A stretch of DNA of 64,000 nucleotides from Takakia lepidozioides (taxonomy: Eukaryota > Streptophyta > Takakiopsida > Takakiales > Takakiaceae), in the NCBI GenBank assembly GCA_030704615.1, contig CM060731.1:21080001-21144000 (forward strand). Reading direction: 5' to 3'. A program made the position numbers and the translations under genes. Below are positions 51,495 through 62,102 of this stretch, piece by piece; the stretch's first letter is position 1; every line of letters begins with the position of its first letter. The notes beneath the pieces are model-generated. The model saw only the letters and a list, made by a program, of their open reading frames with translations, did no database searches and was not told the DNA's origin.

Positions 51495-51841
51495 GTCTCC
51501 ATAGTAGCCAAAAGCTTCAAATGGAAATTAGGGTTCAGGGTTTTACACTTGAGCTGTTTGAAAAAGGGTGGATGGATAAAGGTTCACTCACCCAGTCCCT
51601 ACGTTATCCCTTCCTTCTCATTTGGGCTCAAATAATTTCTGAGCTCGTCTACATCCTTCTATGCTGGACATGGGTTTAGAGTAGAACTGGCTGGTTATGC
51701 AACAATCTATGCTTGCGATGTGTCTTCTCAGTCACAGAGGGCAGTCAAGTACAGGGTAGAAGTTGATAATCCATCTCCTCAATCTCGCTCTCATGCTGTG
51801 TCCGGAAGCAAAATCCATCAACATAGCCTCCTTTGAGCTAA
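51495..51841. promoter_or_regulatory. Possible shared bidirectional promoter
   Basis: 347 bp separate the methyltransferase ATG (minus, 51,494) from a candidate PPR first-exon ATG (plus, 51,842). If that exon is right, the two organelle-gene-expression proteins are transcribed divergently from one short spacer. No TATA box stands out. Confidence 0.35.
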
Positions 51842-52228
51842 ATGTCAATGCCAGAGGTCTTTCCAAGGTTCCCTCGCACAGCAGCTTCCATCACTACTAC
51901 TTCTCCTACCTCGACCCGTTCCTTGATCCCTCTCACCTTTCCGCGTGCTGCCAAGACGTCTCCTTCATGTCTATCTTGTTTAGTAGGATCACTTGTCTCG
52001 CTTCCTTTGTCTTCCAGCTGTTGCTCATCACTGGTCTCTGTGGGGGTTGATTCTCTATCATGTTCCTCCCTGAACGCTCTCGATTTAAGGCGGTCCTCCC
52101 TCACCCGGGGAACCATTCGCACAAATGTTTCCAGGACAATGTGTGGAGCTGCTGTGGCTGAAATTGTTTTGGAAAATGCGGTTCCCAAGGTGGCTATTTC
52201 TTTTCTGTATCACTCTCACCATACAGGT
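51842..52228 (+). CDS. Candidate first exon of the PPR-SMR gene (transit peptide)
   Basis: A 399-bp frame from ATG 51,842 encodes a Ser/Thr/Arg-rich, acid-poor N-terminus (TAASITTTSPTSTRSLIPLT) with the look of a chloroplast transit peptide. A gacag|gtacac-like donor lies at about 52,228. Its phase does not join directly to the exon at 53,326, so at least one further exon would be needed, perhaps near 52,500 (STFADAERKGTLPMPDVWA). Assignment is inference from position, strand and composition. Confidence 0.35.
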
Positions 52229-52587
52229 ACACAGACGTGATCAGGTACGCTAAATGGGTCGTCCTTGACTGTAGGAGAGATGTGGCCCTTCCATGTCACC
52301 CTACCTGGAGGGCCTGTATCTCGTGGAGTCAATGACCTTAAGGCTATGGCATTGTGAGGCATTATCGTAAATCTCAGAACACGAAAAAACTTTGACCGAG
52401 AGAAGCACACTCGCTCTCTCTCTTTCTCTGTTTGACTGTCTGTCTTTTCTGAAGGGCCTACCTACCCTCGGCACTAGACTGAAATTTAAACTGAGGTCGG
52501 GGAGTCTACCTTTGCAGATGCAGAGAGGAAAGGGACATTGCCAATGCCTGATGTGTGGGCGGCGAACACAATAGCCATTTTCTGATG

Positions 52588-52942
52588 CAATCTCTGGGTT
52601 ATTCTCCTCAGAGAGCGACCCTTTCCAGGACGATCAAGTACATAGTCCCACAACGGTACGCAAACTTTCAAAATCTGGAGGCCGAGCCTAAAGCCCTGGC
52701 CCTGTTAGGGTCTAATTGCCGGGCAGCTGACACACAGCAGATTGATGCTTGTGTGAAGGGATTTCTTCTGGAAATCCTGATCTCAGTTTCTACCAAGGTA
52801 AGTCCCACACTGGAGTGAGAGCCTCACAAAGGTAGTGTCTGTTCCCTCTTGTTCTGCCCAAACTGGGTGCGAGGTCTATGGCCACAAGACTACGGCAATC
52901 AATGTCTCATGAGTACACAGACTTTCTCTCTCTCTCTCTCAA
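52588..52942 (+). repeat. Intron-associated repeat Y, copy 3
   Basis: Same order of blocks as helicase intron copies: ggttattctcctcagagag, ggccgagcctaaagccctgg, cagcagattgatgcttgtg, accaaggtaagtcccac, actgggtgcgaggtc, gagtacacag, ending in (CT)n. It lies upstream of the first confident PPR exon. Confidence 0.75.
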
Positions 52943-53325
52943 TTTGGCTGTCAAGTTGATGGTCTGGTAACTAGCTTTCAAAAAAAGAAGTGGCAAGCCA
53001 GCATCAAATTAATTACACAAGTAATGAGCCTTCCGCCATGATGATGGCCCTTTTAGTGGCCCCTCCCTCTTGCTTGCAAACTTGTCCAAGCCAGGGATGG
53101 GATCCTGCTGCGCAAGCAAAGTTGAATGAGTATATCCTCTCTTTCCTCTATCCCATGTTGTACGGAAAACATCATTTTGACACTAGTGTGTACCTTCCCG
53201 ACCAACCAGAACAGACATAAAGAACAAACACCATAAAGGAAAGGTCTCTGCTTGTTAGTTTCAAATTTGTTTGTTCATCTTTTTTCTGGCATCCTCATGA
53301 AATTTTTAACGTAGGGGTTTTTCAG

Positions 53326-56300
53326 CGGAGAAACACATCTGGAGCACAATGGAGACCTGACGTGAGCCAAGACATGCTGGAGGTCATTGCAGAAATCCAA
53401 CATGGGGCAGATGTTGAGGCAATTTTGACGCCATGGGTTAACAAATTGTCGCCTGAAGAATGGAATAAGCTGGTGAATAGGGTCGCCGAGAATGATTGTG
53501 TGCTTGCCCTCCAAGCCTTTCGTGTCCTGAAAACCCAAAGTGCTTTGGCGCCAGTGACTCCAGCAAGCACAGGAGAAGAGACAGATTGCCTCCGTTCAAA
53601 GTACTATCTTTTGACTTCATTTTTGGAGAATTTTGTTTTGCAATTAAGAGTGTGCTTATGAATGCCACCTGAGATTCTAGGGTGTCAAAAGTATCTTATC
53701 TGGTTTTTTGGTAGCTTGGGCTATCAGTGGTTAGCCACTTCAGACACCCGTGGTTTATTGAAATGCTCTCCATATGTGCTTGGTGGGAAAGCAATGTTTG
53801 AGGATCCGGGCGCCCCATACTCGGGATCTGCACTGATGTTGAAGCTCTGATAACTGCTGAGCCTTACAACTCCTTTGGACAAGGATCTCATTTGTTCTAG
53901 CAATAAGCTACCAGAGAGGCGATTTCAGTTGATGCAAACAAAACAGCTTGGTAGAGTTGCATGACTGCACCTTGGTTGTGAGGCAGTGAGGCATCCACAC
54001 AAGGGTTGGAAATTGACGGTGATAGTAGAGCCCCGCTCATGTGGGAAGTATTCAGATTACTTGTCTGCTTCTTCACATATCTTTTAATTGAGGTCCTTTC
54101 CAGGCTTGGCAGAATAAACTGTACTTTAAGACTTTGCTTTAGCCTTGTGGCCATAGACCCAGCACCAGTTTGGACTGAAACATGAGCTAGGCAGAAAAGA
54201 TTGTAGGTATGAGATTGCTGCTCTCTTAATGCTACAACATTTAGTTCTGTCATGTTGGTAATGGATATACTACAGGGAGATAATGACGAGATGGCTGAAG
54301 GCCTACACAACCCTTGCAGCAGTGCTAGCGAGGCATGGGAGAGAGGATGAGGTAGAGGTACTTGTGGGAGAAATGAAGCAAGCGGGAGTGGAGCCTGACA
54401 TATTTCTGTTTAATTCACTTGTGAGGGGATATGCAAGCCAGGGCTTAGTCCTACATGCCTCGCGAGTGTTGCTCCAAATGGAGAAACATGGCATTCAACC
54501 CAACAGTGTAACTTATGACAGAGTAAGTATCATTCTTTTCTCTTTGATTCAGCTCGCTTGTAGCTGGATTGTCATTGGCTGTGTGGGCGGTACTATCGTT
54601 TATGGATGAGCTTCTTTTGCCCTTGTGCCCCCCCCCGTCCACTCTGGGTAGTGCGGGGGACTATGTCCTGCAGTATGTTGTTGTAGCCAACGTTTCAAGG
54701 GAACAGTCAAACTGTTCATCGTTAATTCAGCTTCCTCCTGTTCCCTAGAGTGGTACTGACAGTACCATGACAGCAGTATAGTGAGAAGTTCTATCAGTCT
54801 TGTGATAACCAAGCTGATTGTAAGATTTGAGTATCTTGTGTATGCCCAGGTGATTGCAGCGTATTTGGGTGTGGAGGAACCCCAGGTGGACAAAGCTGTG
54901 CAACTGCTGCGTGGATTACGCTCTAGCAAATGCACGGTGCACTACAAAACGCTTTCGGAGTTGATAAAGGCTTGTTGGCTTGCAGATCGGGTAAAGGATG
55001 CTGATGAGGTTTTCTCTGACATGCAAGCTGCTGGTTACGTTCCTGACATCAAGGTTAAACTGCCCTTCCCTCCCCTGGGCTGCTTGCACTAGTACCTGGA
55101 ATCGGCATTCTGTTTGTAGGATGATGTTTAAACCTGGGTGGCTGTGTTATGAGCATTGCAACTTCATCATAAACACCAAAATTGGAGGGTTAGGTCTTAT
55201 TAGCCAGCCATCACACGGACGATCATGAGTAGATCTCCCTGTGTCACATGCAGATGCAGACTGCCAGCCATATCATATCTTGCTTTTTCAGTGATGTAGA
55301 ATCATTGAAAACCCAGATTGGCACGTGTTCTTTTCTGACAGATGACTGTTGGTGTCAGGATTGGATCAAGATGATGCAACTTCATGGACGGAATGGCAAC
55401 TGCAAAGTAGTAGAGGCCTTGTTTCACAAGTCAAGAGAGGCAGGATTGGTTGCATCAGGGGGCATATATGATGCACTTCTGCTGGGTTACTGCCGAGCAG
55501 GGCTCTCTGATCAAGCCCTGAGTGTCTTTCGGGAATACAAACTGGTAGGTATTCTCCCTGCCTTTGTACCCATTCTGGGAGGAATGATGAAGCATCTGCA
55601 TAATGTATTTTGTACCATTGTAGGGTGCTTGTTCTCTGACTACGTTGCAGAGCATGATACCTTCATTTGTAAGGTTGATTCTGGTCTTCAGATTTCTTCA
55701 GGAAAGCTCTTTGACCATAGAAGAATATCCTGTTCTTTAATTTGAAGGAGGGTGATGGCTTTTGTCTTAAGCCTTTGAATTGCATTTTACAAAAGGCATC
55801 TTTCTTGCCTCAAGCTTCCAGAGCCATGTCCTGAGATAGCAACTGCAGAGCCCAACACAGAGATGTCTGTCTCCTGCAAAAGTAGCGAGTATAGAAGTGC
55901 AGTGCATTAAACAATGTACACCATCAACATTTAAGCGGATTAACAGCAAGAGCTCACCGCCATACATATATCTATCTCTAACAAACCTGTCTTCTGGCTG
56001 GACAGAATATGAAACCCTCACTGGTGGCGTACAATATGGCAATCGATGCAAGTGGCAAAAGTGGCCGGCATAAGGAAGCAGTGAAACTGTATGTGGAGTT
56101 GATTGACGCTGGTTATCGCCCCTCCACTGTTACCTACACCTCCCTCATCTCTGCTGTAGTTCAAGGTGGCCGGTATGAGAAAGCTGAGGAGCTGTATGAA
56201 AGGATGTTACGAGACAAAGTGTCACCCAGTCTGCACACATATGCAACAATGATTCATGCATACTCCTTGCGTGGCTGGACCAAAGTAGGGCATGAGGTGA

Positions 56301-57944
56301 GTACGCTGGTTACTTTGCCTACCATTATGTACTCTCTGTCTCTCTCTCTGTCTCTCTCTCTGTCTCTCTCTCGTGTTCCGCTCAAACTGGGCACGGGGTC
56401 AATGGCCACAAGGCAACGGCGAACAACACTTTTGAGTACATTCTCTCTCTCTCTCTCTCTAGCGGGTCTAAAGGCCACGGCAAACGTCTTAGGAGAATAT
56501 TTCTCTCTCCCTCTGCCCCACGTTTGCCATCCCAAAATGTGTTGCCAACATATGCCATTAATGGGTCTCATTGCAAATGGCTGGGTGGCCTCTGATGTAT
56601 CAGCATGAATAAATCTCTAAGAAGGTGCTAATGAGGTCAGAATGAATGGAGGACTGAAACCTGAACTAAGGGATAAACATTTTTAATTAATAACTAGCTC
56701 TTTGTACAAAGTTATCATTCATACTCAAAAGAACAGAAACAAAATCGTTTGTTTGAACAGGCTTGGTTATAGAGAAAACAACCATCCAATTGCAGAACAA
56801 TCACCTTCGTATGTGTCCATGCAAGAGCTAGAAATCAGTTTTCATCAAGCGATACCACTCTAGGTTGGTCTCTGTAGCTGGTCTTTTCACTTGCATTTCT
56901 CAATGTGGTTTAGCTCCTTTTGGAAGTCCAGGTTAGTTGAAAGGCGATGATCGTAGTCTGCAGTGTAAAGTTCAGTAATATATATGTGTTTTGATTGCCC
57001 TGCAGGTGTACCTGACTGCAATGGCCACCATTGGGGATGTGGCCAATGACATCATTTATGGCGCAGTCCTGGATCTGTATGTGCGGGGACGTTGGTATTC
57101 GCATGCTGCAGATGTACTACAAGACATGGAGACAAAAGGTGTGGAACCAGACCGTTCAGGCTATGGGGTTGTGATCTCTGCTTGTAGGGAATTAGACAAT
57201 GAGGCATTTTCTCCCTTGGCAAAGGCAATGCAAAACAGCAAATTTGAACCACTTAGCGTGGCATATCAACTCGTGTTCTCTCCTCCAGCTGGGGACTCAC
57301 TAGTAACGATGCATGAAGCTGGAAATGACCCCACCCCAATACAAGATGCACGAGATTCACAAGATGATGTAGAGGGCTCCAATGCTTTGGAGCATGATAG
57401 GGTGGTGGAGGATGTGACAGCGTTCTTCGAGAGCTTTGCAACAACAAGGGACAGAGAGACAAATGCATCACTGTATAGTGCCCTTCTGGATGTTCTGTGG
57501 AGAAGAAGGTTGAGGAGAAGAGCCAAGTCAGTGATGCTGAAGGCTAGGGGTTTACTTGAATGGTACAATCGCCCTCATTTTGGGGAGACTGTGTGGTCTT
57601 TGGACTTGAGAGGCACATCGGTGGGAGCTGCCCAGGTGGCGCTGGTACATTGGCTAGGGGAAGTGGTTGTTAGGGCTGAAACTCGAACTGTAACTCCATC
57701 AAAGCTAATTCTCATAACAGGGGGGCGAGGAAAGGATGGTGGAAATCCTACTCCCGATTATGTTGGCCGAGGTCAAGGAAATGGAGCAGTAAAGCAGGCA
57801 ATAGAAGCTACTCTAAAGGACATTGGGGCACCATTCGTGGATGCGTCTGCTTCTTCAGGTCCAGTTCAGTTGCAAGCACAGACAGAGGATGTGTTACGAT
57901 GGGTTGTAGCACATGAGGATCTTATAAAACTTGTGGATTCCTGA
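53326..57944 (+). CDS. Pentatricopeptide-repeat protein with C-terminal SMR domain (5' end incomplete)
   Basis: Six exons join in phase: 53,326-53,600; 54,276-54,522; 54,850-55,053; 55,359-55,544; 56,006-56,296; 57,006-57,944. They give 713 residues from the first confident exon. Successive PPR helices are seen, e.g. GREDEVEVLVGEMKQAGVEP, FNSLVRGYASQGLVLHASRV, GGIYDALLLGYCRAGLSDQA, VAYNMAIDASGKSGRHKEAV and TYTSLISAVVQGGRYEKAEE, each with the P-type 35-residue spacing. The C-terminus has an SMR domain: WSLDLRGTSVGAAQVALVHW, then ITGGRGKDGG and a KQAIEATLKDIGAPF helix. PPR-SMR proteins are a small plant family acting in plastid or mitochondrial RNA metabolism; some SMR domains cut RNA or DNA. 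The first motif reads LDLR, as in MutS2-type SMR domains. The start codon lies upstream (see candidate exon). Confidence 0.85.
56320..56462 (+). repeat. Intron-associated repeat Y, partial copy 4, with (CT/GT)n microsatellite
   Basis: gttccgctcaaactgggcac, ggggtcaatggccacaag and gagtacattctctctc match the 3' end of the other copies. (CT)n and (CTGT)n runs flank it. It lies in the last PPR intron. Confidence 0.7.
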
Positions 57945-58652
57945 AGATATCTATGAGGCATGTGCAATTTTACTTTCTTGTGCACTGAGAGCGGTGGAAA
58001 GTGTGAAAAATTTGAATGCATAGAGACTACAGATAAACCACAAGATTTAGGATCATCTCCTGTCCATCCATTGTGAATTCCTTCAACTTAAAAACTGGAT
58101 GCAGGGTACAACAGTTGTGAGAGTAAAGTAGAGAGAAATGGCATTTTGAGTCATGAACTTCAAGCAATTGATCAAAGTTTATACACATAAAACATGCCTG
58201 GCAGATATTGAGGCACATGAAATTGTACCATCTTTTGCACTGAAAGAGCTGGGTTTGATTGCATAGAGATGATCAGGGGATTAAAAACCAGAGCCGAGAG
58301 TAACCTGACAGTTTGAGAAATAGGTTCACTGTTCACTTCAAGCAATGGAAGTTATAAGTGCATAGACAACAACTTGGCCTGATGCAACACTCGAAGAAGA
58401 AAACCCAAACCCAGCACAGTTGACAAGCAGCTGGACTCCATGTATTGCTCATTGGCTGGCGACAACTTCAAAGTTCAGACATGACTCTCTAAAAACATTT
58501 AAGAAAAAATAAGGTTTATATCCTTGCAAGTTGCAACATGCTCATTGTTTTCCCTGTATGTAGGGCAGGGGCAAACAAGCAACAGCAAAAAGCTTTTGAT
58601 TCACAATCTAGTCATTAGCTGAACGTTTAGATCATCAACACGAGCTTCATAA
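57945..58652. other. Spacer between convergent PPR-SMR and kinase genes
   Basis: 700 bp without ORFs of note. It must contain both 3' UTRs. Confidence 0.5.
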
Positions 58653-59810
58653 TTAGCAGGCCGGCTTCGCCTTTTTCACACCCACTATGGATTGCCTAAC
58701 AAGAACCCCAATGCACCATGTGGATCCCCTCCAATGCCCTCCTGCTTCGTTTTGTCCTCTCACTTCCGGCCACCACCACCACCACCCTACAGCTTTTGGA
58801 GGCCATAGAGGCCCTGAGCATGGAGGGCAAGTGACTGGTGGTTGAAGAACTGCAGTTTGTGTAACCGGTTCTGAAGGTTTCACCAAGCAAAGGGAACGTG
58901 GAACACTTAAGCCCTGCTGGAAAAATGGATGCATGAGTGCCTCTGATGCAGTTAGCCTCTTGCTGGGATCCCATGCACATAGAGCTGAAATGAGATTGAT
59001 GGCTTCAGGGCCTGCAGATGGTATATGAAGAGAAAGATCACGTGAAGAATACGAAGGAAAACGGAAGTTCAGATCAGCTGCCATCTCCATTCCCCGACAC
59101 CATGTGTTCTTGTTTGGCCACATGTTCTTGTTCGGCGCCCCAAGTACCTGACAAATCCTGGTAATTTGATCCAATTCATCGCTACCGGGAAATAAGGGCC
59201 TCAGTGTGAACAATTGTGCCATGATTGCTCCCATTGCCCACATGTCTATAGCTGCACCGTAGATCGAGGAGCCAAGTAAGAGTTCCGGTGCACGATACCA
59301 TCGAGTGCCCACATAAGAATTATACGGTGGACGCGATCCAACTTGTTTTGCCATCCCAAAATCAGCAATCTTTATGGTATCCTTGGTAACTAACAAGTTA
59401 TCCGGTTTCAAATCCCGATGGAAATACCCACGGTGATGCATATGCGCAAGTGCATGGAAGAGTTGAAAACACCACCCTCGTACTTGTGCTTCAGAAAGGA
59501 GTTCCCCCGTGTCCTGTCTCTTTCGGATTACCTGTAAAAGATTTCTTTCCATGTACTCAAACACAAGGAACAAGTGACCCCTTTCTCTTGGTACTAGATG
59601 AGCTCCAAGTAGCTTCACAATATTTGAGTGTTCCAAGCTTCGAAGGCACTTCACCTCTACCAATTTCGTCATGCACTCATCCAATGAATTAAACTTCACA
59701 TTCTTCATCATCTTGATGGCGACAATCTCGTTGGTTATCTTGTCCCTGCCCTTCCTGACAAATCCGAAACTGCCCTCACCCAACTTCTCACTGATTATAT
59801 ATCGATCCAT
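58653..59810 (-). CDS. MAK/MHK-type protein kinase (RCK family), intronless
   Basis: The ATG at 59,810 (MDRYIISEKLGEGSFGFV) starts a 385-residue frame with a complete kinase domain (residues 4-290). It has a Gly-rich loop, Lys33 (VAIK), Glu52, HRD 131-133, DFG 150-152, APE, and the MAK-type LRPLFPGSDELDQITRICQVLG insert. RCK kinases (MAK, ICK, LF4) regulate flagellar or ciliary length; plant MHK is related, which fits a lineage with swimming sperm. The activation loop reads RPPYNSYVGTRWYRAPE: the T-D/E-Y dual-phosphorylation motif is N164-S-Y166, so the phosphothreonine is missing. The C-terminal tail is short, ending in a poly-Trp stretch from a CCA repeat (58,765-58,790) that looks like a frame artefact. 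No introns occur, unlike its neighbours, suggesting a retrocopy. Upstream in-frame codons lack an ATG. Confidence 0.8.
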   Translation of the reverse strand: MDRYIISEKLGEGSFGFVRKGRDKITNEIVAIKMMKNVKFNSLDECMTKLVEVKCLRSLEHSNIVKLLGAHLVPRERGHLFLVFEYMERNLLQVIRKRQDTGELLSEAQVRGWCFQLFHALAHMHHRGYFHRDLKPDNLLVTKDTIKIADFGMAKQVGSRPPYNSYVGTRWYRAPELLLGSSIYGAAIDMWAMGAIMAQLFTLRPLFPGSDELDQITRICQVLGAPNKNMWPNKNTWCRGMEMAADLNFRFPSYSSRDLSLHIPSAGPEAINLISALCAWDPSKRLTASEALMHPFFQQGLSVPRSLCLVKPSEPVTQTAVLQPPVTCPPCSGPLWPPKAVGWWWWWPEVRGQNEAGGHWRGSTWCIGVLVRQSIVGVKKAKPAC

Positions 59811-60379
59811 CGATGACACCGTACAAAGAGATCTCCTCACAAAAATAATCCACAAAACATCATCGTGCAATTACTTCAAGAGCTTCCAAATCATCAGCAG
59901 ATGTCTAGATGTCCGAAGACCGGCCCTGTAGCTGCAAAATTTCACTGCCAGAATTTTTGTTCCTTCACCTTTCCTGCCTCAGAATTCGTCAGCAACGCAG
60001 CTGTGGCGTCTCAAGGAAATGGGCAGAGTGGGTGGTGCTGCGTACAAGCAGCTCTAAACGATTTCCTCCCGCCCACACACACTCTACAAACTAACACCTC
60101 CACCACCACCTCACTTCAAACGCGCAGTGCTAGCAAAGCAGATCAGGAGGCCGATATATACGATCCTGATCAAAGTTGGGTAACTAAAAAGCTGTGTATA
60201 TTTGGCATTTCTCGCACTTTCTCTTGCTTTCTCTTTTCTGTTTCGTTTTTTTTTTCTCTTTTCTTCACAAAGCAGCCAGATTTTTTTCTTCAAAGAATGT
60301 TCTTAAAAAGGGAAAACACGCAGTGGGGGCTACAGCCACGCTCACAAATCAGGCCCATAGTGACAGGAGAAAATAACCC
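59811..60379. other. 5' flank of the kinase gene
   Basis: Contains the presumed leader and promoter on the minus strand. A pyrimidine-rich tract (60,215-60,270) and ORFs under 90 codons are seen. No gene. Confidence 0.45.
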
Positions 60380-60840
60380 AGTGGTGGTCTGGTATATAGG
60401 ACTGGTATATATGCTAGTATATGCACTGGTATTAAATACCAGACCAAGTCTGCTATCACCAGTCTGGTATCTTTTGGGACAATACTTGGTCATATACCAG
60501 TCTGGGCTGGTTTCAGTTTTTTTACACCAGCCACAATACCCCGTCTTCCTCATTTACTCTGGTATATGTAATATACTAATTTATGTGTACATATGCCTAC
60601 ATACTTGTATTTATGTATATTTAGTTGTTTATGTGTACTTTATTCATCTTCACTTTTTTATTTTTTCCTTAAGGTCCGACTTGTAATTCAAACAGAATTG
60701 ATATCTCATACCAGCTGGTATTGTGGTCATGATACTCGTACTCATACTAGTATCTGAAAAAAAATACATGCACCATTATATAGACCAGACTGGTATGAAA
60801 GTTTTGTGATATGTCTAGTGTCTGGTATGTCCTAAACCTG
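60380..60840. repeat. Cluster of CTGGTAT/ATACCAG motifs
   Basis: About ten ctggtat or ataccag heptamers, in both orientations, lie within 450 bp (e.g. gtctggtatatag, aataccagaccaag, cataccagtctggg, gaccagactggtatg). Several pairs form short palindromes. It could be a decayed MITE or foldback element. No target-site duplication was found. Confidence 0.5.
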
Positions 60841-62102
60841 ATACCACAACAACACTGAAAATAACCTCTTTCACAATAACCTCGCCGTGAAGGAGAGCAT
60901 GGGACATGGACCAATTTTTTTAATCAATTAAAAAAAAAAACAAATGGTGAAATTTGTTTTGTTTTGTTTTTTGTTTTTGTTTTTGGTTTCTTGGGGGGGG
61001 GGGGGGGTGGGAATAGGGCAGCCTCGGCCCTGGTTACTTTATTTGAATTATTTGGAGGGAAAAAAATTAAAACCCTTGATGCCCGTAGGCTGCCATAAGG
61101 CTTACACACACGGCTAGTTATTACAGTTGTAGTCGCAGCCCTAACAACCATTTTCGCACGGCATGTACATACCATTCAGGGAAACCTTCAGCAGTTCCTC
61201 GCAACAACACAAACGCAAACAGAAGGAAATTACACATGATCAGATCTTTCTGTAATGAATGATAGTTTACTTGTTGGAAAAATATAGGCTGCTGCTCAAT
61301 GCTCCGCTACTTCTACTAGTCCGAGGCCTCCACAATCCAAGTTCGATTTCCACTCCAACTAAACTATGCGTTTTAGCAGGGCCTCCATAGTACTACTAGT
61401 TATCTCGATGTAATGTTGTGAGGCTCGCCGTCATAGCTCTCGAGCTTCGATCTCCAGCTCGTCTCTATGTCTACTCTAGTCACTTAGCTTGCTCGTAGCT
61501 TGCAGTTTACCCCATATATTACTCCCAGATTTGAGAATACTCTAGAAGCCCTTGCGGAACCAGCGACCTATTGGTCTTGCACGGCCATTCATCACGGTTA
61601 CTGTCATCTGTCCCAATTCAAGATTAAAGCAAATTCCAGTCCACTCGACTAGTGCGTTCGTCTAATTCCAGGGCTAAAGCAGGAATCCGATGTACATATT
61701 ATTTGTATGAAGCTGTATTTGCTGGGGCAGGCCTCCGAATCATCATCATGCACTCTGCAGGTGACGAGCAGGTCACAGGATCAGACTGAAGTCAATTTCA
61801 CGGGCCTTACTGTAAAACAGAAGTGGGCAGAGCTATGCGAATGTCGAATTTGGCAGACGTCTTGAAACACCACATCTTCCCAAGTATAATATTGTCCAGA
61901 AGATGGTTGTCTAATCGACAGAATTTTGCACACAGTTTGTTCTTGGTTCTACTGAGTAAATCTCTTCCTTCCGCAAAAAAGCAATCACGGTACTGTAAAA
62001 CTCCAACTAGCTTTCGGGTTAGAGTAGTACAACGCTCCAACTTCACCCACGATATTGGAACCCTATCGAACAGCATCTTTGTTCCCTGTACAATCTGGTT
62101 AC
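60841..62102. other. Intergenic DNA
   Basis: A/T and G homopolymers near 60,930-61,007, then sequence with no recognised gene. The 105-codon plus-strand ORF at 61,823-62,140 overlaps the last exon of the next gene in antisense and is not supported. Confidence 0.5.

Noticed and set aside
51838-52188. Charged minus-strand ORF upstream of the methyltransferase
   Set aside because: It reads antisense to the Ser-rich candidate PPR exon. It has no domain, and the methyltransferase start at 51,494 is well supported without it.
59811-59870. N-terminal extension of the kinase upstream of Met at 59,810
   Set aside because: The extra codons contain no ATG, and the family starts at MDRY just before the Gly-rich loop.
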